From: Multifurca ochricompacta
Taxonomy: Eukaryota > Basidiomycota > Agaricomycetes > Russulales > Russulaceae
Assembly: GCA_022496185.1 (NCBI GenBank)
Contig: WTXG01000008.1
Location: 682,001 to 746,000 of the forward strand
DNA length: 64,000 nt
Direction: 5' to 3'
Shown: positions 1 through 11,931 of the stretch, in pieces
How positions within the stretch are numbered: the stretch's first letter is position 1
Layout: each line of letters opens with the position of its first letter
The notes under the pieces: generated by a model
Told to the model about the DNA's origin: nothing
What the model saw: the letters and a program-made list of their open reading frames with translations, nothing else
The model's database searches: none
Position numbers and translations under genes: made by a program

Positions 1-184
1 CAGGGGTTCGGTCGGCCAGGCTCACCTTAATTTCAATATATTACCCACCTAACTTCGGGCGGGCGCGGGCCCTTTCCGACTCCACCCACTCACTCACTCA
101 CTTACTAGCCTACTCTCTTCTTTCTTTTCTTTCTCTCTCTTTCTCTCTTTTTCTATATCTCTATCTCTTTCTTTTTCTCCCCTT

Positions 185-206
185 CACCTCACCTCACCTC
201 ACCTCC
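185..206. repeat. CACCT short tandem repeat
   Basis: The pentamer CACCT is repeated four times in a row and is followed by C-rich sequence. It is a simple microsatellite inside a pyrimidine-rich tract, with no visible function. Confidence 0.8.
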
Positions 207-473
207 TCTCCCCCCTCCCCCCCCTCTTTTTGTCTTTTTTTTTCTCCTCGGTATAACCGTGCCGATAGTGTTCTATCCCCTTATCGCTTGAATTAGCCGC
301 CGCGACTCTTTACCGTGCCACATCTTTGCGACTTTTTCCTTTTCTTTCTTATCATTGGGTGACATTCCCCGGGAAACCGTCACATGATTGATTCTTCATG
401 ATCGGTGCCAAGATCCACTTTTCAGATCCGCAATCCCGCTCATTGCTTCGCTTCTCAATCAACCTCTTTCCTC

Positions 474-501
474 CCCGAGACCCGAGACCCGAGACCCGAG
501 A
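474..501. repeat. Four perfect copies of the heptamer CCCGAGA
   Basis: Four exact head-to-tail copies of the 7-base unit CCCGAGA are visible. They lie about 340 bases upstream of the ankyrin gene, outside any convincing coding region. This is a likely length-polymorphic minisatellite. Confidence 0.85.
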
Positions 502-843
502 CGGTCTATGCTATGACAAATCCCCCTTTCCCCTCCCCTACTTTCCTGACTTCCCACGCCCGAGGGTACAATTTTCTGCTAAATTTTAATCAATAATCAT
601 GTCTCACATCCAACGGGAAAGAACGGTGTGAAGCAGACCAAAAAGAATTTTTGATTTAAAAATCAGTTCTTTTTTTTAAAAAAAAAAAAGACAGGGACTA
701 GACTTTAAAGGAGGCCTTCCATCAACTGTCTGACTGTCATTTAAATTATCCCCAAATAATGCCAAATACACTAGTCTGGCAGCAACGGCCCAACAAGTAT
801 CTCTCTTCTTGAGCAACTCACCACCCATCACAACGCTGTTAGG

Positions 844-1850
844 ATGCCGGTTTCGACACTTTCCGATAAAAATATATGGGTAGCCGCCGGTGATGGTGAT
901 CTTCCTAGAGTGATGGTCAGTAGTTTCTCTCTCTCTCTTTCCTCTTATTCCTATCTATCTTCGATCATTCTGAAAGGGTCATCACAGGAGTTGATTGAGC
1001 ACCAATGCAAGTTTTCCGACGTCAATCCACAACTCCGCTAATCTCCATGAAAATTCCGTCGTGCAGTACTATCCCCTAACGTACCGGATTTGTTCACATA
1101 CACACCCATGTGCGCTTCTGATCCGCTTATTCCTCCTTGGCTTGGATTCTTCGCATTCATCCTCTGTCTCCGACCGAAAGGCATGCCGCCGCATCTTACG
1201 GACACCTAAATATCTTGGAATATCTCATCTCTAGAGGCAAGTAAGGTCGATGGCAGCTCCTTTCGATCTATCACATCACCGCCGCAGGCGGCAATGTTAA
1301 TGTGGTAGATGAGGATGGAGAAACCCCTCTCTACACGGTGGAGAACGTGGAGACTGCTCAGTTCCTCCTTAATCATGGGGCAGACCCTACGTGGCGAAAT
1401 CACCAAGGGCTGATGGTATGCCTAGTGTTTGTCGACAATCCACGTTCTTTTTGAAACTCGTCATCAGCCGGCAGATTTACTTCAAGACGAGTTTCCGCAA
1501 GTTGCCGCTTACCTGAATTCGGTCACCACTTCCCGTGCCACTGAGTCTCGTGGCAGACAACACGACGACCTCACTTCTGATTGGGTGGTACAGCCGTCAC
1601 AGCACTCGCAAGAAGCTGCATCAGAATACCTTACATCCTCACTCATGAGTCAGCTAGGAGATATCGCGCGAAGGGAAGACGAAGTAGGGGATGAAACCCA
1701 CATAGAAGAGGAGCTCAGGCAGGCTGTCAGCCGTACCGTGTTGGAGGCATGGTCACTGGGTATACGATGACTGCTAACGATCTCCTAGACGAAGAAATGG
1801 ATTCAGCCAAACGGAGGCGGTTAGACAAACCCGATGATGGACAGTTATAG
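844..1850 (+). CDS. Ankyrin-repeat protein, small, multi-exon
   Basis: This looks like a small fungal ankyrin-repeat protein, probably an adaptor. The first exon begins at ATG 844 with DKNIWVAAGDGDLPRVM and continues after an intron with ELIEHQ, which is the usual first repeat. Further exons give HAAASYGHLNILEYLISRG (about 1184-1244) and VNVVDEDGETPLYTVENVE (about 1295-1360), followed by FLLNHGADPTWRN. These are two classic ankyrin units. The C-terminal exon (about 1460-1740) is acidic and lacks repeats. A last short exon ends in KRRRLDKPDDGQL at TAG 1848-1850, a basic cluster that could act as a nuclear signal (inference). The exon linking the first and second repeats (about 1010-1180) is not resolved. 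The fold is secure; the binding partner is unknown. Confidence 0.75.
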
Positions 1851-2716
1851 GTATATCCTCTCCCACTAGTCATCATCATCTTCAATACGTGCGACCCATC
1901 GCAGAATTATATTTTTTAGACAAAACATGTGGTTAAGAGAACAAGCGCGCAATCAACACGACGCGAAACGCAAACGCACACGCAGTCGTCGCAGTTTATT
2001 TAGACTTCCGAACTGCGGGGTAAGAGCGGATTGCGGATTAGCACAAGTATGGCCTTTGGGAGATGAGACCGTTCAGGCACACACAGGGAATTGCATTTGG
2101 TTACCGCAAGGTCTGATGTCCGCGGTTACATTCCGTCCGCGTTGGGGGATCCGGTCTCACGACAGATGAACTGAACTGAGACGTAAATCTTGAGAAGTTA
2201 CTCATTAATTCAATCAAATCAATGAATTACAATTACAACTGGGTATAGTACGCATTTAGTGCGGCGTTGCGGTGCGGTGCGATGCGGTGGTAGAGCTTGA
2301 CTGGGGGGGGGCTTCCCCTACACTTCGAGGGCAGCCGTAGCCAGGCTCGCTCTGTCCCCAAATCTCCGAATCCGAATAGAACAGGTCCGTTGCGCGTTTG
2401 TGCGACTTGCGTGGTGCAGCCAATAACCGTTAGAGTGAAGTGGAAATTTTCCATTTTTATTCCACAATTTTTTCTTTCCTCACTTTCAACCTCCCATCAG
2501 TCAGATCTAGGATAGTGGAACATCGCTTGTTGATAACGGACAAATATTTCTTTAGTCGGCATCATTTCGATTCTGGGAGATCGTGGGCAATCAGTCCCTT
2601 TTCCCTTTCCCTGAACCTGGCATTTGTACTACTGATATTGGTTGGCATCAGCAACACTACACCCGGCAGCGAACGCCCAGATACATCACACCCAGTTTTG
2701 AGTGTACAACGCGCCC
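1851..2716. other. Intergenic region without recognisable gene
   Basis: Short open frames occur on both strands (for example 1927-2169 plus and 2233-2454 minus), but none shows a domain, a spliceable continuation or a sensible start. There is a GC-rich run (GCGGCGTTGCGGTGCGGTGC near 2260) and a G9 run near 2305. The right part probably holds the promoter and leader of the PRMT5 gene. Confidence 0.5.
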
Positions 2717-5700
2717 ATGGCCTCTTGGGAGAACCCCGTACCTATCGCAGCTTACCTGTCGTTCAGCGATCTCGAAACGCGCTCGCTATTAGACTCTCAA
2801 GATGCCTTACTCATCGATGATGCACGATCCAGGACATATGATGCAGTCTGCGTACCACTCGCCACTGATAAATGGAAGGATAGATGGAGAGACATGTGCA
2901 TCATATCTTCGGAACCTGGCCGCGAAAGGAACGAAAGCACAGAACTGCGTGCAGAAAATTGGAGAGCCAATCCTGTATTTGAATTGGGCGAGGTGACCAT
3001 GACACGCCTTGGTATGACTTTCGAGCGAATCGTTGCACACTTACTGATGGGGCATATAAACCAGAACAAGCCGAAGGCGTCATTGTGATGATCTCTGACT
3101 GGTTAGAGTTGGATGCGTCTGACAACTGGGTGAGACACGACTCTGAAATCGTGGGTATCCATTATCTATGCATCAACCTCGGGGTTACCGGGCTCACCGT
3201 TGCTGGGTGGTGTCACCTCCTTAAGGCTATGCAACAGGAGTTATCCTACGCCTCGTACTTGGACATACAGACCGCAATCTTCCCACCCCCTCGCAACCGC
3301 AACCAAATTGCGGCTTATGGTCGTGCCATCAACACCTGCCTTCACGGATACCTTACATGCAGTTTTCCGTCCGACTTCCCATCTACGATCCGTCCATATT
3401 TCAAGCCAACTCGCCCCCGCGTGGTAGCTCGCCCCCCTTGGTCTCAACATCGTCCACCACCTCATCATCAACTCCGATTCGTTCACCGGAACCCCGGGCT
3501 GTAACATCTACAGAGGCTGAGTTAAATATCACATGGGAATGTGGGATGCCATACGGTCTATCTGTTCCTACAACCCGCGCCTAACCTTAAGTGCTTACCT
3601 GGGTGCGTCGGGGTCCAGAAATGTGCCTGACTAGTTTCGCTCTCTAGCCCTGGATCTCACGCCGCCTCTTCCGTCCATGTCCGGCGTCCTGAATCGTTGG
3701 GCTGCAGAGCCCATCAAACACTTATTTGTGCCGGCGTCGACGTTCATTGCAAATGCGAAGGGATACCCCGTTCTTCCCAAGGGGGCGCAATCCTTCATCC
3801 GCGATATTTTGAAGGTTAGACCGCATCAGGCAGACCAACCTCAGCGTCTCCTTGTGTGCTTACTTGGCTCGCTCGCGTTCAGCATCGGCCGGCAGTCATC
3901 CTGTCGGACACCACTGCCGGCCTTCATGTCAAAGGTGGGGAGGCTGCCTATCTGCAATATGTACGCCACTTGGATAAAACCAGCCCTGCGGTGATACAAG
4001 CCAAGACGGCAGGCACAGTGGAGAATTTTGCGCGCGGGTATCAGGACTATCTACAAGCGCCTCTGCAGGTTGAATCCATCCTACCAGCGCTGTCACATGG
4101 TACAATGCACTGACTGACACGAATCGATAGCCCCTTATGGATAACTTGCAAGGTATCACTTATCAGACGTTCGAGCAGGACCCCGTGAAATACCAAAAGT
4201 ACGAAGAAGTAAGTGGAGACTTGACGCCGCGGTTAAATAAATCGCCCATATCTGCTCCAGGCGATATACGCGGCTCTGTCTGAATGGCCTCTGTCAGAAA
4301 GGATGTCAGTATGTTGACATGGAAATATCAGATTGGTTTAATGTTGACATCATTTCAGAATTATATGCGTGGCAGGAGCCGGGCGGGGCCCTCTCGTTGG
4401 GCGATGCCTCAGCGCGATTTCGCGCGTCAAGTGTAATGCATCTGTCTATGCGATTGAAAAGAACCCCAGCGCCTATGTGACGTGAGTCTTACTGAGGACA
4501 TTACCAAAAAAAAAAAGTCTCCATATCAAGTACCCGTGACTCTTTCTCTTAGTTTGCAGCAAAGGAAGGCCTCCGAATGGAAGGAGAAGGTCCACCTGTT
4601 ATTTGGCGACATGCGGTCCCTCGCAGTTCCGGAACCCGCGGACATTATTGTCAGCGAATTGTTGGGGTCTTTTGGTGACAATGAGCTCAGTCCGGAATGC
4701 CTCGACGGCGCAATGCGTTTCTTGAAACGTAAGTCCACGGTTCTTTTTTCAAAGAAAAAAAATTCTTCGCCTCGCTGACCAAATTCACGGGCCTTCCCCC
4801 TTCCCCAGCCAGCGGTATTTCAATCCCCTCCTCATACACTGCATACCTAGCCCCATTGTCCTCATCCAAGCTTTATAATGAGGTTCACGCGGGAAAGGAT
4901 GACAAGGCGCCAGAGACGCCGTACGTCGTAATGTTTCAGGCAGTGAACATTCTCAGCGGTGAAGGAGACGATTTTGAAGGCCGTTGCGGCCCACAAATCC
5001 AGGAGTGCTGGGATTTTGAACACCCAAGACGCGACGTAGTGCTTGACGAACGAGGTCCGATGCCTTTGCACTGATCAGTGGCTAACACGCACTGACAGTT
5101 TTACGTATCTTCCCATCCCAGGATTACCGGTGACGAATAGCCATAACATCCGGTCTGCCAAGCTAACATTCCACATCCCTCATGCTGGCGTGCTTCATGG
5201 ACTAGCTGGCTACTTTGAGGCCATATTATACGGCGAGATCGGACTCAGCATCCACCCGCACCGGAAGGACCATATTTCGAAAGATATGTTAAGTTGGTTT
5301 CCACTGTTTTTCCCCCTTAAGGTAAGCTCCTTATCGCACCACTTTTGCATGTTGTATCAATTTCAAGTGTGGCACTGCCGCTAGGAGTCATTATACTTGC
5401 CGAGCAATTCTGAGCTCCAGGTTTCGATGTGGCGCTTAACGAACCAGCGCCAGGTTTGGTATGAGTGGTATGCTGAATCATTTCTCCCGGTCCTGCGGCC
5501 TCCTGCGGAGACGCCGAGCGGGGGGGGCTCCATGCCCAGGGTTGATGGCCGCGGTTCATTTATGACAGCGACTTCGACACCGTTTGTACCGCCCAGTCCA
5601 TTGATTGATGCGATCGACAACCCCTTCCTGGTTTCTGGCGATCGATTATTCAAGGAAATGACGAAGCGAGTGGAGGAGGTCTCCAAAATAGAGACCGGCG

Positions 5701-5765
5701 TCGTCAAGATTGGGCAGACGTCACTACATAATCCCGGCGGTAGGAGTAGCTGGATTGGACTCTGA
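2717..5765 (+). CDS. Protein arginine N-methyltransferase PRMT5 (Skb1/Hsl7 family)
   Basis: Type II arginine methyltransferase that makes symmetric dimethylarginine on histones and spliceosomal Sm proteins, using S-adenosylmethionine. The start at ATG 2717 gives [20 protein letters not shown], the start of the TIM-barrel half. The methyltransferase half shows the SAM-binding loop [15 protein letters not shown] (about 4366-4410) and the acidic catalytic loop [19 protein letters not shown] (about 4655-4713), which carries the two glutamates of the PRMT5 double-E loop. The beta-barrel follows ([20 protein letters not shown], about 4938-4997), then the dimerisation part up to the stop at 5763-5765. 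At least eight short introns split the gene. Length and order fit complete fungal PRMT5. Fission yeast Skb1 acts in cell-size control; the same role here is inference. Confidence 0.95.
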
Positions 5766-5919
5766 GAGGAACCTCGCTGGACACTTTTCCCTTACGGGGC
5801 AGTGGAGGTAAAAATGATTTGGAGTTAGGGTTGGTATATTGTTGTAGCAGCATCATGGCATTCATTCACGATGAATGAGAGTTATAGTCATCCCGCTCCG
5901 GCCGATGAAAAAAAGGAAT

Positions 5920-6018
5920 CCTTCGAGCCGGGGTCGAACCAGCGACCTTGGGATGAGATTCAACTTTGCCAATATCACCAATTACAGTCCCACGCTCTTC
6001 CAGCTGAGCTATCGAAGG
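5920..6018 (-). tRNA. tRNA-Tyr (anticodon GTA) with a 27-nt intron
   Basis: On the minus strand the 7-bp acceptor stem pairs CCTTCGA (6018-6012) with TCGAAGG (5926-5920). The D-arm reads AGCTCAGCTGGAAGAGC, the anticodon stem pairs TGGGA with TCCCA, and the T-arm contains GGTTCGACCCC, a clear B-box. The anticodon GTA lies at 5985-5983. A 27-base intron (5981-5955) sits one base after the anticodon, the standard place for nuclear tRNA introns. All eukaryotic tRNA-Tyr genes are typically intron-bearing, so this fits. Mature length without intron is 72 nt. The gene lies between PRMT5 and the exchanger on the opposite strand. Confidence 0.95.
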
Positions 6019-6554
6019 CGCGATTATATTGTCGGTCTGGTACAATATCATATACACGATGACAAAGCTGCGTATACTGATAGTGTAATCACCTCCATCG
6101 ATCAAGAATTAATATTAATTAACACACACATTTCATACTTTGATTTGATTTATTCTGTTCTGTCCTGGTTTACAAATTGGTGGTGGCGGTTTTGTTTGCT
6201 TGCAACGCAACTTTGTTTTTTGCGGGCGGCAAGATTTGATTTAACCTGTGATCGGGATCGGTAGAGAGGCTGCTGCATCATGCTGACAAAGCGACACGGA
6301 AACAGAGAGACACAGACAACAGACTGACCAAAGGATCCCATTTCCATCACTGGAGAGTATGGATCGCAGGAAGGTCTGAAGGACAGTAGAAGACACACGT
6401 TGAAGACATAAAATCATCCGATCCACAATTCATTCAATGGCAAAGGTGAAGGCGGTTGTTTTGCAAATTGAAATTATTCCCACGGGTGTGCATATAGCTG
6501 GCTGGATGGATTGGACCCTTCGACGCATGACACCCATGACCATAACTACCGACG
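6019..6554. other. Intergenic region
   Basis: Nothing coding is recognisable. The stretch separates the tRNA-Tyr gene, whose 5' flank lies at its left end, from the exchanger start. It holds AT-rich tracts (ATTAATATTAATTAACAC near 6108-6126) and a G/T-rich run near 6178-6225. Confidence 0.5.
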
Positions 6555-9233
6555 ATGTCTCGAATGGAGTCAACTAAATTCGTTTTCGTCTTACTTTTGA
6601 TCCTCAACGCGGTTTTATGGTCGCAAAGTTATTATGGTCAAATACCTCGAGACTATGCGCTACAATCCTTTGACTCTCATGTTTATAAACGAAGCATGCT
6701 CGTTAACGAACAACATAGGGAAGGTCTAGGTGAGGACGAGGTACGTAGCCCCAGAAACAAACAATTCATCTTCATCTCCATTCTCAAGATTCCCCAGTGC
6801 CAACCTATAATCGTCCCTATCGAAGATCAGTGTAAGGTCGTGGTCAACTCATGTCCTACATCCAGCACATTTCTATCCATCCCATACTTGCAAACTTATT
6901 TTTGCTCCACTCCCACCACCAGGCCGTTTATATTTTTCGGTCTACTATTCTGGCTCATCTTCTTGTTCTCTACCCTCGGTATCAGTGCCTCAGACTTTTT
7001 TTGCCCAAATCTAGCAACAATTGCCCAGCTTCTCAATCTAGACGAAAATGTCGCGGGTGTTACCTTCCTTGCGTTTGGCAACGGCAGCCCCGACGTTTTT
7101 GCGACGTTTTCTGCCCTGCGTACAAATGCGGGAAGTTTGGCCATAGGAGAACTCATCGGCGCGGCCTCCTTCATTGTATCCTGTGTCGTGGGTTCCATGT
7201 GCATCATCAAACCGTTTAGAGTCAATAGAGGCCCTTTCTTACGTGACACCACGTTCTTTACTGTTTCTGTAGCAGTGCTACTCGTCATTCTTCTCGACGG
7301 ATGGATATACGCGTGGGAAGCGGCCCTCCTTGTTGTGTTGTACTTTGTGTACGTCTTCACCGTGGTCATGGGCAGCTGGTGGGAACACAGGCGTGAGAAG
7401 AAGTACCTTTTGGAGGCACAAGTACGCAATGAGTATGGCGATGAGGGTGTATCACCCAATCGTGATGATGAGCCCTACCGAGACGACCGTGAGCGCCAAT
7501 GCTGCATCCGTGACCTAGTCTTACCCAGTGCATAGCAACACACTCCCCTTCCAATCGTACATTACTGACCTCCCCAGACACTGCCCGTTCACGTTTGTCA
7601 TCGCTGCCGCGCCTCGAATTTCCGATAAACACAAACCCTTCGCGTCGACACCCCTTGGGCTCGCAAGCCGATTCAAGGTCACCATCACCATCCCCACATC
7701 CGGCCACCATGCCATCATTCTCTTTAGTTGGAGCCCTTGAATTTCGAAGTGTGATTTCGTCATTACAACAAGAAGCTGCCGGTTCCTCCCTAAGTGCTTT
7801 TGAACCCCCATTAACACCATACCCTGGTGGACATTATCATGGCTATGGACACTCGCGGTCACGCTCACGGGGTTCCGTCCACAGCGGAAGCGTGAACGCA
7901 TGGGATGCTTCATTGGATGTTCCTTTGAATGATCGCTCCCCATTGGCCTCTATACCCTCTCTTCCCTCAGACGATCTGGATCCTCGTTCAGAAGAAGCCC
8001 CTCTCATTTTTATCGGCAGTGGCGTTGAGACGCAGATTCCCGAGATCTACCACACGCCTGCATCCCCACGTTTGGACACAAACGGCGACCACACACTTCA
8101 TATAGCGTCGACACGTCATCAAGGCGTTGGTCTTGTTCTCGCACGCGCATTCCACATTCTCTTCCCCACATTGCATGAATTCCAGACGAAGTCTTTACTG
8201 GGAAAGGCAGTGGCTGTCCTTGCTACCCCAGCAGTGTTCGCGTTGACCATTACCCTTCCCGTTGTGGTGGAACCATACCACAGTGCGCGCTACCGCCATG
8301 AAAAAGCCCAAAGCATCAATGATACCCTTGTCACCTTTGAGGAGGATGGGACTGAGCGCATTCTCATTGCTGAGGACGAGGTGCAGGAGAAGATGCCCGG
8401 GTTTCAGTTCAACAAATGGCTTATGGCAGTTCAATGTACTCTAGGTCCCCTCTTCTGCGTTGCTGTATTTTTTAGTAAGTTGATGCATCTCGATTTATTT
8501 TTCGGATGAAAGGATTCAATATCTTACACAGAAGGCGCGACATATGCGCGATGGTTCCTCCTCGCGGTGGGGTTGGCCGGCCTAGCAGCTGGGATATATG
8601 TGGCATTCTCTGCGAATAAAGGAGATCACCGAGGGTGGCTTCTGGCCCGCTGCTCGATGGGATTTCTTGTTGCCATGGTTTGGATTATGGCTATTGCGGA
8701 CGAGGTCGTCAATGTTCTCCAGGTTAGTAAAGTAGAGTGGCCACGTAATTTTGGTGTTCAGACTAACATACTCACAGACCTTCGGGTTTATCTTTGGGCT
8801 GTCGGATGCAATCATTGGTTTGACGATATTCGCCGCAGGAAACTCCATCGCTGACTTGGTGGCCAATATGAGCGTAGCTGTGCGTGTTTATCCCCAATCG
8901 TCCCACTATTCTCCATCCTCAAGGGTTTCTTAGGTCTTCGCCCCTATCATGGGTTTCTCCGCTTGCTTCGGTGGGCCCATGCTCAATATCTTGTTCGGCG
9001 TCGGCATTTCTGGCTCGTACGTCATCCACCAGACTGCTGAACCCTACAGATTAGACTTTTCCAATACCTTGCTCGTGAGCGTGGTGGGGCTTCTTGCACT
9101 CCTCGTCACAACTATGATATTCGTTCCTATGAATGGCTACTTCCTCCCTCGGAAGTGGGGCATATTCCTTATCTGTTTTTATGTAGTGATCATGACGGTC
9201 AACGTCGTGGTGGAGGTCCTTGGACTCGACTAG
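6555..9233 (+). CDS. Sodium/calcium exchanger of the CaCA superfamily (NCLX/NCKX-like)
   Basis: Membrane cation/Ca2+ exchanger. The start at ATG 6555 gives a hydrophobic N-terminus (KFVFVLLLILNAVLWS), likely a signal anchor. A cysteine-bearing loop follows (DQCKVVVNSCP), then five or so membrane segments. The alpha-1 repeat shows the ion-binding motif FLAFGNGSPDVFATFSA (about 7069-7119). A long Ser/Pro/His-rich cytosolic loop spans about 7600-8100. The second bundle carries the alpha-2 repeat AAGNSIADLVANMSVA and GFSACFGGPMLNILFGVGIS (about 8838-9010). Introns lie near 7486-7566, 8475-8531, 8724-8778 and 8880-8934. A 48-base segment at 6741-6788 has splice-like ends but keeps frame, so it may be intron or coding. 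This order matches SLC8B1-like fungal exchangers. Mitochondrial versus vacuolar or ER location cannot be told. Confidence 0.92.
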
Positions 9234-9549
9234 AGAGGGCCAAGGGTCGGTGTGTTTGTTATTTGCTGTCTTATTCCACGAGGCATGGACTGAGTACTGA
9301 TCTGTATCCACGAGAAAGGTATTTATCGCAATGTACTACTTCGTAGCCCAATATCTCTGCATCGCAATTACTCTATACATCCGGTTGAATTCCAACTCAA
9401 CGGCGACCACCGAACTCCGCTTTATCACCAGCGACTAAGTTGAAGGTGAAGGAGAAAGGCATTCATTATCTTCAACTAGCTTTCTTCCTTCATCGTGTCT
9501 ACATCCTAGCCCATACGCCTTTGACGACCTCTTTCATATTTAGCCCGCC
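9234..9549. other. Intergenic region
   Basis: About 315 bases lie between the exchanger stop and the start of the Kre9-like gene. I see no gene or repeat. It presumably holds the exchanger 3' end and the next promoter. Confidence 0.5.
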
Positions 9550-10624
9550 ATGAAGTCCTTTGTCGTTCTTAGCGCGATCATTACACTGGCTTCCGCATTA
9601 ACTGTCAATACGCCGTAAGTAATAGAATTACCACACCTAACGCACTGGACTGGCTTATGTTCTTCTCTCTAGGGTATCTGTGGTTGTTTGCGGTAGCCCA
9701 CTTGTTTCACCGTCCAATTTTACGTGTTCATTTGTTGTCCAGAGCCCTTGCAGATCACTTGGTCTCCAGAAGGCGCTGTGTCACCGTTTTACCTTTCTAT
9801 TGTCCCTGGTTCGACGTTCACCCAACTGTCTTGCAACTACTCTACTCACTGACCAAATCTTCGATCAGCGGGGCAGCCCACGGCGAATGCCGTAAGCCCG
9901 TTTTGTGTGCCTTTGGTCGATCACTTATTTAGAAACCCATACATTTCCTTATCACAGATCAAGCGGTTCCCTCGTCAAGATGGGACTAGCTACATCTGGT
10001 CTGCAGTTGACGTTCCCGCTGGCACAAGTTTGTACGTTACTCAGAGCGACGCAGAATTTTCTCGCTATGTATTAATGCGTCTGCCGAAGCACGATTGACT
10101 TGAAGGATGGCAAAGGCCAGGAAGCGTTCTCCGCGCCCGTGACCGCTCAAGGAGGTGGCGACACAAGGTGCGCTGATATAAACACACTTGCTTGATGCTC
10201 TGCGGTGAACTCACCTGACCCTAGCTGCATAAACGGTAATGTCGAGGAGGATGGGGCAACCCGTTCTCCTAATTCGGCCGCGTAGGTAGCGACTGTTCAG
10301 CATATGGCTCCTTCAATCTAACGCACTTCACAGTCCCGGGAGTGTTTCTCCAGGTGTCGCTGCGGCTGAGTCGAGCGGGGCTTCCGAGGCATCTTCGAGC
10401 CCTGCGGCTGCAGCGCCAGCTCGCCTACGCCAGCTGAGGCTTCCCCGAGCTCTGCGCCTGCTAGTCCCCGGCCGCAGGCAGCAAGTTCATCGGGTGGCAG
10501 CGCGTCGCCTAGCCAGTCACCATCTGTGAAGGCCAATTCTACTCCCCGTGACGCATCCCGCGCATTGTTTGGGATAATGGGGATAGTGGGCTTAATGAGC
10601 GTTGCAGTTTTTTTGGTTAATTGA
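9550..10624 (+). CDS. Secreted Kre9/Knh1-like GPI-anchored protein
   Basis: Small secreted cell-surface protein of the Ser/Thr-rich GPI-anchored Kre9/Knh1-like group, common in basidiomycetes. Exon 1 encodes a signal peptide, MKSFVVLSAIITLASALTVN. Later exons give the Ig-like N-terminal domain: PLQITWSPEGAVSPFYLSIV (about 9741-9805), then GGQPTANA, IKRFPRQDGTSYIWSAVDVP (about 9958-10017), and LTLKDGKGQEAFSAPVTAQGG (about 10095-10157; first 20 residues cited loosely). The tail is a Ser/Ala/Pro-rich spacer (about 10335-10560) ending in a hydrophobic segment, ALFGIMGIVGLMSVAVFLVN, which fits a GPI-attachment signal. The gene is cut into at least seven exons. A role in wall glucan assembly is known for yeast Kre9, but here it is only inference. 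Confidence 0.82.
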
Positions 10625-10818
10625 GGATTGGGTCAATTACTTTAGGTACAGTACAGGTACAGATTATCGGACCGGGGCCTTATATAATAATAATAATATA
10701 ATATATAATTATAATATTCAAATTCAGCCAGCCTCAGGCATCATCATGTGATTCTTTGGCTTTGTCGACAAATCCGCCCGCCTCGCGACGTCACGGTTAA
10801 CCCACTCTCACCTTTTAA
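10625..10818. repeat. AT-rich low-complexity intergenic stretch
   Basis: About 10680-10725 is nearly pure A and T (TTATATAATAATAATAATAT and onward). It lies between two plus-strand genes and may hold the terminator of the first or the promoter of the second. Confidence 0.6.
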
Positions 10819-11599
10819 TGCCTTCCGGACACCTCGCCCGCCAATTACGATTTGTGCTTCCAGGAGCTGCCATCACTTATTGGTTACACACGTTTTCCGC
10901 ACTCGTCCGTATCTGGGCAGATGCCGCTCCTCTCGCGCGGTCCGTCTATCTAACACGCATGAAGTTAATTATAACTGAGAACTTTCGATGACTTGGGTAG
11001 ATCGCTGGTTGGTGTATCAGCACTGTCGGGGTCGTTGACGGTTGTGCTGTTCTTGTATATCCTATTAATTCCCGTGATCAAGGGTACCCAACCAAACGTG
11101 CGTCACGATCAATTTCCCTTTATTATATTCGTGTGTGCACAATAAAAATTAAATTTAAAAAAAAACAAATATTTGTCAGTACCGGTCGTGGAGGAAGTCG
11201 GGAGAGCTGTCGTCTGTGATTCCTGTGCGTATATTTTTCACTTTCCCTTTGTTCACTTTATTTTTGTCCTTTTGCTTTTTCTTTTTCTTTTTCTTTTTTT
11301 TTTGTTTTGTTTGGGACTACCCCTACTTACGGGGATGGGCGGTTCCTTCGGATTCGCTTGTTTACCCATGTAGGTCTTGACGACATCCATCATCTCTGGA
11401 TGGGCAGCGCTCTGTGGCGTGCTCGGGCTCTATTCAGGTCTGGGTTACGTACTCGGCATCGTTGGAGGTGCGCACCCTTTCTTCGTCTGTGGAGTGAGTC
11501 GCGTCCTCATTAGGCCTTCTTGTCCTTGCAGGGACCGGACTATATGCGCTCGCGTTCGGGATTATGGGGCTGCTCCCCGTTCCGAGAGTTACTCGCTAG
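10819..11599 (+). CDS. Small membrane protein of unknown function
   Basis: I do not recognise a family. A plausible model starts at ATG 10819 (MPSGHLARQLRFVLPGAAIT), splices out 10940-11000, and continues with SLVGVSALSGSLTVVLFLYI, a clear membrane segment. After an AT-rich intron (about 11083-11178) comes PVVEEVGRAVVCDSC. After another (ending about 11374) comes LTTSIISGWAALCGVLGLYS, then GLGYVLGIVGG. A final intron (about 11469-11531) leads to the last exon GLYALAFGIMGLLPVPRVTR, stop at 11597-11599. The C-terminal half is Gly/Leu-rich and hydrophobic, with two to three likely helices. The phase at the third intron does not resolve cleanly, so one border is wrong or there is an indel. The reading of hydrophobic segments across several exons supports a real gene, but only moderately. 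Confidence 0.5.
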
Positions 11600-11931
11600 T
11601 GACGTGTATATGCGTGAATGCCCGTCTCTGTAGGTGTCAGCCGTTCGATTTATCGTTCATCATCATAGTCATAGTTTGGTACATCTGTATTTATGTTTTT
11701 GCGAAGGAGCCATATGTTTGTTTGTTTTGTGTGTTGGTGTTGCTGCCACTGCTCCATCTCACCTTATTATATTAGGTAATCTGTTCTCAGTTGGTTGCTA
11801 ATATGATGTAATATGTATGACATGATACAAAAAAAACCCGCTAACGACCACACACAACACCCAAGACCGAATTCCTCGTATCATATTATATCTCGTTGTC
11901 CCTCCCATCCACGTCGTGAGTCAAGTTAGCA

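Larger units (their letters stand above)
1..843. other. Intergenic and promoter region, pyrimidine-rich
   Basis: No gene is recognisable here. The first 240 bases are a long CT-rich tract of the kind seen in front of fungal genes. Two small tandem repeats lie inside it (listed separately). At about 645-690 an AT-rich stretch can fold back on itself (TTTTTGATTTAAAAATCAG, then T8 followed by A12). Short open frames near 400-590 have no codon structure or similarity that I recognise. The right end is presumably the promoter of the ankyrin gene that starts at 844. Confidence 0.5.

Noticed and set aside
398..596. Two overlapping open frames of 63 codons
   Set aside because: They run through a tandem heptamer repeat and CT-rich sequence, with no domain and no splice continuation.
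6896..7459. Long minus-strand open frame (187 codons) opposite the exchanger
   Set aside because: It is the antisense shadow of a real membrane-protein exon and carries no recognisable feature.
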